Assembly (NCBI GenBank): GCA_946811185.2
Contig: OX328096.1
Span: 46,390,252 to 46,454,251 of the forward strand
From: Hippopus hippopus
Taxonomy: Eukaryota > Mollusca > Bivalvia > Cardiida > Cardiidae
Reading direction: 5' to 3'
Length of the DNA stretch: 64,000 nt
Shown here: positions 42,201 through 54,200 of the stretch, one piece after another
Layout of the letters: the number at the start of each line of letters is the position of its first letter
How positions within the stretch are numbered: the first letter of the stretch is position 1
Position numbers and translations under genes: made by a program
The notes under the pieces: model-generated
The model's database searches: none
What the model was told of the DNA's origin: nothing
Seen by the model: the letters and a program-made list of their open reading frames with translations, nothing else

Positions 42201-45200
42201 AAATGCTTTCATGGTGGATGATTCTTCACATTGTTCATCTGGTGTGAGTTAACTCTTTACCACACAACCTCAAGTTTTAACCAGTATCTTCTCATTTTTT
42301 TTTTTCACAAATCTAACCTTTTTTAGACAAATCCCAACATTTTAGCCACATTGTTGTTTGAATGTGTCATATCTGTAAATACTTTCAGTTTGGACTTGGC
42401 TAAAATATTTCCACTTTGGAAAGAGTTAAGATGGTATGTGTAATTGTCAGAAAAATAAGTTGTCTTTGACCTTTTTTGTGTCATTGTCTTGCAGTGATTA
42501 TGATTTTAGTACATTTTTCTTTCCCAACAGACAGAAAAAACAAGACTAAAGAGTAAATAGGTAAAAACGTCGCCCGAAAGGAGGTCACTGATAAATGAAA
42601 AATATAAACCTATCAGTTTTGATCTATCTGAAGTGGTCTTTTGTTGCATTTTCCTTTTTGCCAGACCACAAATTTAAGACTTGTCCAAATATTAACAATT
42701 TGCAGACGCCAAAATAACATGGCCTTAACCCCTAAAGTACTACATAAACCCAGTGGACATTTTTATTCTGGAGTAAGACCCAGATAATTGCAATTTTGTA
42801 GCTGTCTCTTGTCTGTAGTGTTTTAGCAAAGCAGACAGTGCAGATCAAAGATCAGACTGCACATTTTGTGCAGTCTGATCTTGATCTACACTGGCCTCAA
42901 AGGCAACTATAGCAGTGAAAGGTGCTTTAAGGGTTAACTGAAGAAATTTGCCATAAAAAGGTAGAAAACATTGTGGGAAAAGGAGAAAATGCTGGTTACC
43001 AGCATTTGCTCCTTTTCCTACAATGTTTTCAAATTTGTCTTTCCTCAGGGATGTTAGAACACAGGATTGTTTGGTAAACCATATACTTGTAATCTTGGCT
43101 GCTAATAAAGATAGATTTAGAGCCATGAAAAATTGTTTGATTCAAATCTAAATCTAGAATACGAGAGTAATCATATTTTTTTCCTTTTTTTCCCAGATGA
43201 ATTCCCTTGTGCAATGAATGAATACAGAGGTTTCTATGGTGGGGAGGATTACATGTATGAAACTGATGCAACAGATGAGACAGACTGCCAACTTGCGTGC
43301 CATCTGGATATACATTGTGTGAAAGTGTCATATGTTATGCATCCCATAACCAGCAGGTGCATTCTGTATCAGGATGGAGAGTTTAAAGAGACAGAGGAAC
43401 TGAATACAATGACATGGGATAAAGTCTGTCCAGGTATATATGATAATGCAAAAACTAGACCCATTACTTTCTTTTACACTATACCAAATAATTCTGAGTT
43501 TTAACAGCCCTGAAAAAGAAGGCTTTTGAAAATTTTGGGGAAAAAACAAAAACATGTCCGTCACAGCTAATACTCTGAATCAACTCTGTACCACACAATC
43601 TGACTTTTAACAACCCTGAGAAAGAAAGCTTTTGAAAACATCGTGGGAAAAGGAGAAAATGCTGGTAACCAGCATTTTCTCCTTTCCCATAATGTTTTCT
43701 ACCCTATGCAAACCAAATTTCAATATTTGAGTCACATTTATATTGTTGTCTGCAAATGCTTTCAATTTGGTCAAGTCTAAGTTGTTTGGTAAAGGATAAC
43801 TGAACCATATAGACTTTTCCAAACTGAAAGCATTTGCAGGTGATAAATTCATTGTGGCTCAAATGATAGGATTTGTCTGTGAAAGTGTAGAAGTTATTTT
43901 GGGAAAAGGAGAAAAGATAATGAGTGTCACCAGCATTTCCTCTTTTCCCATAAGGGTTTGAAGTTTAATACATAGGGGTCATTAAAGTATGGTAAAGTTT
44001 GGAATAGGTTTAACTGATACATTCAAATTATCGCATGAGTGGTGCTCTGGCAAAAGGTGTTTAATGCTTCGTCATACTGCATTATATAAAGTGAGTTGTT
44101 AGGTGATATGAATTCAGTTTGTCTAACAAGAGACTGAATCCCTAAGTAGAATGGTTCTTTGATATGCAGAAAATTGACAAATAGGAAAAAATTTCAACTC
44201 AAATGCACACAGGCTTACCTGAGTTGATATATATTGCAGATGCATTAAACCCCCTTTTCAAAGAGCATGGCTCACATATTTCTCACTTGAGATTTCACAA
44301 CACTTTGAAAACTTTCAGAACCTGACTTTGAAGCTACATGTTCATTGATTGGAAATAGCACAACATTTACTGACTACTATGGTGGAGAGACCTACTTTCG
44401 ATGGTTAATGGTCACATCTGTTGAGGAATGTAAAGATGAGTGCTTGTTTGATGAAGCCTGTGACATAGTTACCTACTCAGAACAGCAGGCTGAATATAGA
44501 TGTTTACTATACAAGGAGGAGGACTTTGTGGAAACATCAGAGTCTTATACATATGTGTGGAGAAAAGATAATTGCCCAGGTATTTTATCTTAACCCTTAA
44601 AACACCTTTCACTACTTTGTTGCTTTTGCAGCCAGTGTAGATCAAGATCAGACTGCACAAAATGTGCAGTCTGATCTTTGATTTACTCTGTCTGTTTTGC
44701 TAAGGCATTCCAGACAAGGGTAGCCTTAACATTGCTCTTATTAAGATCTTATTTCTAGAATGTAAATGCCTGTTTGGTTTATTTGGGCCTTTGAGGGTTG
44801 ACTCATTACCACATAGCAAAATGTTAGACTTTTCATATTGAAAGAATTGGGAGACAATAACTTATGTCTAAAATGATGGGATTGTCTTTAAAGGGTAGAA
44901 AGCATATTGTAAAAAGGAGAAAATTCCAGCATTTTTTTTTTCTGTTTTCTCAAAATGTATTCAAAAGTTTTTTTCTTCAAGCTTCTTCAAACTCTCGATT
45001 GTTTTGCAAACATTGAAATTTACCAACACACATATTAACTCTTGAAATGTTGAGGACTACTGTAGCATTTTTAACAGAAAGCGTAGATCAAAAATAGACT
45101 GTGCAGATGAAGGGACGAATATATAGTGACTCTGCCTTTGATAATGACAACTTCCCCCAGTTCTTCAAAAGCTGTTTTACACATGGATGTTAGGGGTCAT

Positions 45201-48200
45201 GGTTTTGCTAAAATGGTTAGGTGATATGTCATGCTCAAAGCCCTTTTTATACTCTTTGTTTTGATTTAAATGATTTAGTAATGGATATTTAAACTGGCTC
45301 GTCACATTTGTTTTCAGTTGATGAACAGAACTGTTACATAATGGAGAGTGAGAGCAATGCATCAGGCACCAATCCATACAGTTCCTATGGTACCAGTAGT
45401 CCGGAAGTCTGTGCAACAATATGCTTACAGGATGCTCGCTGTTCATATATGTCACTGAGTGGTACTGTTTGCAGTCTGTACAGTGAAAACATGGTGAAGA
45501 CTACTGCTCCAGGAGCAAGATTGTTCAAGAAAAAATGTGATGGTATTGTAACATATTGCTGGTTTTTTTTTGATGATAAAATTTTGAGACCAATTTGATT
45601 TGATGACAGATTGGGGATGGTTGGAGATATAATGCAGTTCTACAAACTTTCCAAACAGTCCCTCAAAAATCAAGATCAGAATGTAAGTGCTCGGCAGTTT
45701 GATCTTCACCACCTTAAATTCCAACCAAAACAGTACTGAAAATATAATCTGGGTCTTTTTACAATCAAAATGGTCATGTATTTGGCTCTTCAGTTGTTAA
45801 AGGAATTCTATAAATGAAGTTTTCTACTCTTTACTTCATGTAACAAAAAAAACAAAAAGAAAATAGACTTGGTCATAATGAAAACATTAGCATACAACAA
45901 ATTAAACATGGCCTAAAAGATGTGACTTGTCTATGAAAGAGTAGAAAATACTATGAAAAAAGAAGAAAATGCTGGTTACCAGTATTTTTTTCTTTTCCCA
46001 AGTGTTTTCAGAGACCATCTTCTTGGGATATAAAAACAGAATTGTTTGGTACAGGGTTATGTAGATAATTTCAATAGTCAATAGTGTGCCCTCAAAACAA
46101 AAATCACAGTAATAAAACAGAATATGTTTATTTTGCAGGTTTTGATGAACCTTCCTGTTACTATATCCAGACTTCTGATACCAGTCTACAACGTGATTAT
46201 TATGGTTGTGTAAATGTAACAACTGTTGATGAATGTGAAGTAGCTTGCAGTAAAGATAGCAGTTGCAAATGCTCCACAATCAAGGAAAATGAAAATGGAG
46301 ACTTGATTTGTTACAAGTTTACAGATTGTAAAAACACAACTGATGAAAGTGGAAGCACTCTGATTCAGAAGATTTGCAGTGGATATTATGGTATATCTGT
46401 TATGGTTTCCTCTCTCTCTCTTTCTTTCAACCCCCCTCTTCCAGCAAACATAGCTGGATAGTTGGATGGAGGGTTTATACTGAAATTAGGCTGTCTGTCT
46501 GTCCATCCATAGATCCCACTTTGTATTACTCGTACAGTTTACTACATTTATTTGGCTGAAATTTCAATGGAAGACTTCCTACCATGAGATCTTGTAAACC
46601 TGCAGTTTGCATTATGAATGGTTGACTACTACATGAGTCATGGTTTTTGTGAGTTTTTTCCCTGATATAATGACATCCATATTCATTGACTTGTGGCAGT
46701 ATCAGTTTAATGTTGAGTTTCCATCATAGTATAATATTCCATCAAAAGGCCTGGATCAAGTTTGTCTAAATCATTGTCCTGAACTCAAAACCCGTTCTCT
46801 CTCAAGGATAGATTTTTCATAGCAATTTAGATGCTAAACATTAGACGAAAAAAATTTTAGAGTCATAATTTTCCCTTTGCCTATTGAAAAAGTTGTCAAG
46901 GGCTTTAGCAGCATATTGATTTACAGATCTTTAACCCTTTCAGTGCCAAAGATGAAAACAGGTTCTCTTGTGGATGGCATAGATGAAGATCAGAATGCAC
47001 AGTCTGATCTTGGAGATATACCATCCACTTGTATAGTCTATCCTAAATACTTGTACCTGTCTGAGTTTGAAGATATATCTTTGGTGCTGATTTTTATTTT
47101 AAATGTACATTTCAGAATCCTACTGTGAGCTGACCTCATTTAATGACACCATTGTTCAAGGTGATAGGTTTGCTTGGTTTGCAGTCAGGTCACAAGACCA
47201 GTGTGAACAGCTCTGTCTCAGATATGAAAGCTGTGTAAGTGCTACATTTGAGCCATCTGTTGACACAGGGATATGTTCTCTGCTCACTAATGCTGGTGAT
47301 GCTGTGGATTCACCAGGAAGTCTTTACTGGCATAAAACTTGTTACCATGGTAATTGTAGATTTTTTCATATCTTTAATAATCCATATTTGATATGAATGG
47401 TTTTTTTTTAATAAACAAAACTATTGCTGTGTTAACATTTTTTTTTTTCAAGTGAAAGATATACTCTTCCTTTTAAAAATATAAAACCTTTCAGTCAGTG
47501 AAATGAGCAAGGTGTTGTAAGACATTTATATCAAGGCTTTTTTGTGGAAATAATGCATGAAATATTTCAGAGTCTTTAGCCAAGATCAGGCTGCAAACAA
47601 TTAACAGTCTATCCTTTGATCTGCTCTCTCTGTCAATGCAACTGAAAAGCAATTAGAGTATTCGTAGGAATAATTTTGCCAGTTATTGCGTAAATTTTTA
47701 TCACATATAGTCCATTTAATCAGTTTAATGAACAACTTAGACATTCTGCAAGGCATTTTACTTTGCTGTTTTGCATCTTACAAAAAATTTCCCTTTATCA
47801 GTGCCTCTATTATGTGAAGCTTGAAAGTTGTATTCAAAAAAGAATTGATCTAATTATTACAATGTTTTTACACAGTACGGTTTATACATGAGCATCACTT
47901 GAAAAGTTAGTTTAATTCAGATTCAGAGATGAAATGCTCATATCAGACAAAGGAAGGTGTCAATGGTGGACTGCAATATATGTCAAGACAATTTCAGCCA
48001 AGTGCATATTGGTGTTACATGTCCTGTGTGGTGGATGAAATGTGTGGCAGAGCTTCTTATAGAGACATGGAGTGTTACAAATATGGGAACCTAGACTTCC
48101 TACTTACCACAGATATGCCCAGCTACACAGCATTTATAACTTGTCCTTGGGGTAAGTAAAATAAAGACTCGTTTTTATGCTTCCCGAAAGGGGGAGCATA

Positions 48201-51200
48201 TAGTCGCTGCTTCGTCTGTCCGTCCTTCCGTCCGTGCGTCCGTCTGTCCGTCTGTCCGTCCGAAGCCATTTCTCCACAACCCCTAGACCGAATTGGATGA
48301 AACTTGATATATGAACTCTTTAGGATATTGCGCGGATGTGTTTTTCTCGGTTTTCCAATTTGATGCTGTGTCATGGAAAAAGGGGGTTTCTTGTAAAATT
48401 CCAATTTTTACTAATATCTCCTCCAGTTTTCGTCAAAATTTCATGAAACTTCACATTTGTATTATTTATTAAAAGTTCCACCATGTGCCTTTGTTTTTTT
48501 ATCTATGCAAAACCATGTTACGGGAAAAGGGTGCTTAGTGTCTTATAAGTTATTGCCCTTGGTAAATTTTAACTTTGGTTTTTTTTTGTCTGGGGCATAA
48601 CTTAGAAAGTATAGAAGGTAGTAACTTCGAACTTCACACACAGATAGATCGCATAAAGGAGAAGTGCAGTGTACAAGAACCATAACTCTTTCCCATTTAT
48701 TTTTGGGGTTATTGCCTTTTTAAATTTTAACTTGAAATTTTTGTCCAGAGAAAACTTCCAAAGTAAAAAAGCTAGTAACTTCAAACTTCATATACAAACA
48801 GGCCACATTTAGGAGAAGTGCAGAGTACAAGAACCATAACTCTATTCCCACTTTTTTTTTAGAGTTATTGCCCTTTGTAAATTTTAACTTTGGATTTTTG
48901 TCTGGGGCATAACTTCAAAAGTATAGAAGCTAGTAACTTCAAACTTCACACACAGATAGATCACATAATGGAGAAGTGCAGTGTACAAGAACCATAACTC
49001 TATCCCAACTATTTTTGGGTTTATTGCCCTTTGTAAATTTTAACTTTAAATTTTTGTCTGGGGCATAACTTCCAAAGTAAAAAAGCTTGTAATTTCAAAC
49101 TTCATATGCAGATACGCCACATTCAGGAGAAGTGCAGTGTAGAAGAACCATAACTCTATTCCCACTATATTTAGAGTTATTGCCCTTTGTAAGTTTCAAC
49201 TTTGGTTTTTTTTGTCCAGGGCATAACTTTTGGGGTTATTGCCCTTTGTAAATTTTAACTTAAAATTTTTGTCCTGGACATAACTTCTAAAGTAAAAAAG
49301 CTAGTATTTTCAAACTTCATATACAGATACGCCACATTCAGGAGAAGTGCAGTGTAGAAGAACCATAACTCTATTCCCACTATATTTACAGTTATTGCCC
49401 TTTGTAAGTTTTAACTTTGGTTTTTTTGTCCAGGGCATAACTTTTGGGGTCATTGCCCTTTGTAAATTTTAACTTAAAATTTTTGTTCGGGCCATAACTT
49501 CCAAAGGAAAAAAGCTAGTAACTTCAAACTTCATATATAGATAGCCCATTAAGGAGAAGTGCAGTGTACAAGAACCATAACTATATTCCAACTATTTTTT
49601 GGGGTTATTGCCCTTTGTAAATCTAACTTCAAATTTTTGTCAGGGGCATAACTTCCCAAGTATAAAATTTAGTAACTTCAAACTTCATATATAGATAGAC
49701 CACATTAACGAGAAGTGCAGTGTATAAAAACCATAACTCTATTCCAACTATTTTTAGAGTTATTGCCCTTTGTAAATTTTAACTTTAGATTTTTGTTTGT
49801 GGCACAACTTCCAAAGTATAAAACCTAGTGACTTCAAACTTCATTTACAGATAGACCACATTAACAAGAAGTGCAGTGTACAAGAAACATAACTCTATTC
49901 CCACTAGTTTTAGAGTTATTTCATTTTAAATTTGGTTTTTTGTCAGCAGCATAACAGTTACTTATAAAATGACACCTGTTCTGTGACAAGGTGCTTTGTG
50001 GGGGTATGCGGCACTTTTGTGACAGTTCTAGTTTCATTCTTTCCTATTTATACTAGAAAAAGAGGGCCTAATGACAAACTCAAACACAAAGTTTATAAAT
50101 GTTTAATCTGATTTTGACAATTTTGCCATTACTATAATAGTAATGTTTGATTTACAGATTGTTCACATTGACAGGAATTTTTACTCCACTGTTCCAAGAG
50201 TTATGCCCCCTCTTTATTTAATTATTTGAACATTGGCAAATGAAGTTTGGCGGACGGGACCAAACACAAGTAGCCTGTTTCACCCCCACCCTCCTCTCCC
50301 GTGACCAACCATGTACCGACAGCCTTCACTTTCCTAAACAGAGACCTGTTTGGGGAGCATAATCTGTCTACGACGGCTCTTGTTTTTGTACGGAGATTGT
50401 TTGAATTAATCCATGAAAGAAAATATAGCCTGGTAAAAGGTTAACCTTTTACCAAACAATCCAGGGTTTTAACAACCTGAAAGAAAAAGCCTTTGGAAAT
50501 CATTGTGGGAAAAGGAGAAAATGAGGTTAACCAGCATTTTCTCCTTTTCCTACAATGTTTTCTAACATTTCATACAGAAATCCAGTTATTTCAGCAACAT
50601 TTGTCATCTGCATATTCTTTCAATTTGGACAAGTCGAATATTTTGTAGTTTTGTAAAGAGTTAATGTTTTAAAAAGCTCCTGAATGCTTGGGGGGGGGGG
50701 GGTTAAAAACTTTAATGTGCATAGTGATGAGTTTGTACATGTACATTATTTTTTGAGACTGATAAATTGTTTTTTTTCTATTTGTTTGGCAGAAGAAACA
50801 CCATGTTATATTGAAAGAGAAGAAAACTCCACTGTTGCAGCTACTCCTGATCATAGAGTTTATGCAACTTCTACAAAAAGCTGTGCAGTCAGTTAGTATA
50901 CTGTTTTCTGCATGTTGTTTCTTGCATATCTTTTTTCCCATATTTTGTGAAAATTTGAACCCTTAAAATATTTTTCATAACTTTAATTGCCTTTGCTGCC
51001 AGTGTAGATCAAGATCAGACTGCACAGAACATTCAGTCTGATCTTTGATCTAAACTGTCTGCTTTGCTGAGATATGCTAAACAAGAACAGCCATGGAATT
51101 GCATTTATTTGGGTCTTCTTTCTAGACTGAGAATGCCCATTCGGTTAACCCTTTACCACACAATGCCAACTTTTAACGACCCTGGGAAAGAAGCCTTTTA

Positions 51201-54200
51201 AAAACATTGTGGGAAAAGGAGAAAATGCTGGTAACCAGCATTTTCTCCTTTTCCCTCAATGTTTTCTACCCTATCAATGAAAAATTGCACCATTGAACTA
51301 CATTTAAATTGTCGTCTGCAAATGCTTTCAATTTGGACAAGGCTAAAATTTTGTTGTCTGGTAAAGGGTTAAATTGATGCTATGAGGGTTAATGCTCACT
51401 GATCTGCAAATTACAAGTATTTCAGTTTCATGTAGTTTACGCAAAATATGAGGGGGAAAAACAACAGAAAAATAGCTTGTGTCAATACTTTGTGTTTCAG
51501 AATGCATGATGGATCTAGACTGTAAGCTTGCCATATACTGGATCCATGATGATCACACACACTGTGATTTTTACTACAATCAACCCATGACTCTACCATC
51601 AAATGATACTTCTACAGCTCTGAGAAAGACTTGTCCAGATGATGATGGTAATTTCTTTATTGACCTTTCTATGTTTATCATAAACACTTAGGTGCTAAAG
51701 AAAGCAGAACCCTTTAGTAAATACCAAGTTATTGCAATGTAAAAAGGGCCTTTTCAGATTTTTTTTTCTGCCCTTTAATTTTTTGCCTGGCTGTTTTCGA
51801 AGAAACATAGAGTTATTGCCATGGCCCTGTTGTCATCTGTGTCATTGACATGATGCAAAAACTTTGAAATTTTACAATATCTCTTCTATTACTTATTTTG
51901 TTAAGTACTATAGAATATACTTTTCTCTGCAAAGGTAAAGAAACTGAATGGTTTCATTCAGAAAAAAGTACAAATTTGTCATTGAAGTGATGGGTTGGTT
52001 CCTCTTTAATTGGTAACTCTCTATTTTTATGAGATCAAATATGATGTCATGCCACTTATTTGAATATGAAAATTTACATAAAAAAAAATGTTTACATGTG
52101 TTACAGTTGTGATCAGGGTTTTAATGGTAGAGTATGCTTTGTAACTTAAAGAAGAGTTATGCTTGATTTGTTAACTTTACCAAACGACAAAATTTTAGAC
52201 TTGTCCAAATTGAAAGCATTTGCAGATGACAAAATAAATGTGACTAAAAAATTGAAACTTGACTTCAGAAGAGTAGAAAACATTGTTGGAAAAGGAGAAA
52301 ATGCTGGTTACCAGCATTTTCTCCTTTTCCCACAATGTTTTCAGAAGGCTTCTTCATCTGGGTCGTAAAAACCCGGGATTGTTTGGTAAAGGGTTAATTG
52401 ATCAACTCATTACCAAACATTAATATTGTATACTCACCCAAATAACAATTAAATGTGACCTAAAAGATGGAATTTGGCTGTGAAAGAAAAGAAAACATGG
52501 TCGGAAAAGGAGAAAATTCTGGTTACCAGCATTTTATATTTTTTCTGCAATTTTTTCCCTTCTCAATCTTGGTCAGTGAAACACGGGGTTGTTTGGCAAA
52601 GGGTCAAAGGGGGTTTGTTGGTATGTTTATTCATGTACATTTTAAGCATACATTTCATGAAAGAAACAGCTTCCATAGTTTCGTCTGGTTTCACCTCTTC
52701 TGAATTCATTTTATTTTTTTTCCCCAAAATTATATCAAGGAATGGAATTGTTTTTTTTTTTTTCTATTAGTGGAACTGTTCATATTTGAAGGCATATTTA
52801 GACCTACTACCATGAGTAGGGGTAAACAAAAAAATCAATGGCAAAATAATGACATGCAGTAAAACGCAACTACACTGTATCTACACTGACACAGACGCAT
52901 TTCATTACGATGCAGTGTCTAATAAGTATATTCGGGCTTTTAATTCTCATTTTTCTTGTAATGGATCAGTAAATGTTTTGTCTATGTTAGGGGCACCAAA
53001 TCTGTTCTAATGTTGAGCTATCTTGAAAACCTGTTTATTTTCTTACAAAATATGCACAAGAGTCCTCAAAAAGGGACAACTCTACTGGACTGGCTATGAT
53101 AAGTATTAACCCATCTGTTTTCGAAGAAATCATCATAATAATATTGTTGTCTAGCTGTGTTGTCTTTGTCAAGCAAAAACTATGAAATTTTTGGCTTACT
53201 ACTTTTGGTTTGAAATCTGGTATTTTTTATGTCTACATTTCATTTTTCAATATTATGTTTTTTTTATCTTCAGATTTCACTTAGTTTGAAGATCTTTTAC
53301 AGCTTTTATCCCATTTTCCTTATCCTCATTGAAATTTTAGTCATGTAGGTTATCAAACACAAGGAGTTGAAGAATGTGCATACATTAGTTGGTATACCAG
53401 AAAATGTCCCCTGTCCCTTTGAAAGGTGAAAGTCAGTATTTTGTTCAAGAAAGGGTTGCAACTTATGTTCATTATTCATTTGGCTTTCTAGGATCATATT
53501 GTGAATTTGGAAGAGAGATGGGCCATTATGGTGGAGAAGATTTCTATAGAAGACAATACGTGAATGATTTTGAAGATTGTGAACAACAATGCCACTTGGA
53601 TAGAGGATGTGTGGCTGTGTCAGTAGTAACACAGGAATCAAAGCACATCTGCTACTTGTACCGAAATGAAAATGATTTTCAACACCTACAGTTTAAAGAT
53701 GCAGTCACACTATACAAGCTGACATGTCCTTATGGTAAGACAGAACTTCATGCCTCCAGCCCTTTTTATGCCCCCGCCATGAAATGGGGGGGGGGGGCAT
53801 ATAGAGTTACCTGTGTCCGTCTGTCTGTGTGTGGGTTTGTGTGTGTGTAGGCGTGCGTTAGTGTGTGTGTCCCATTCTTGTCCAGAGCATAACTTCTACA
53901 TTTATCAATGGATTTCATAATAATTTTGCACAAATGTTCTCCTTAACAAGTACTAGTGTCATGCGAAAAGTTTGTTTCGATACACTCAAGGTCAAGGTCA
54001 CAGTTGAAGGTCAAATGTTTAAATTGACCTTGTCCGGAGCATAACTTCTACATTTATCAATGGATTTCAAAAAAACTTCGAAACTTGTTCTCCTAAACAA
54101 GTACTAGTGTCATGGGAAAAGTTTGTTTCGATATGCCCAAGGTCAAGGTCACAGTTGAAGGTCAAATGTTTAAATTGACCTTGTCCGGAGCATAACTCCT

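Noticed and set aside
48600..49970. CRISPR-like array of regularly spaced repeats
   Set aside because: Units of ~157 bp are repeated as wholes without short repeats and unique spacers, in a eukaryotic intron.
50691..50702. G run as a regulatory G-quadruplex
   Set aside because: A single homopolymer run in an intron; too little to claim a function, and likely length-variable in assembly.
52159..52368. A recurring open-frame peptide with [23 protein letters not shown] sequence, found at dozens of sites on both strands
   Set aside because: It is the translation of the family A MITE hairpin. It follows the repeat and not a gene, occurs in both orientations and has no splice context.
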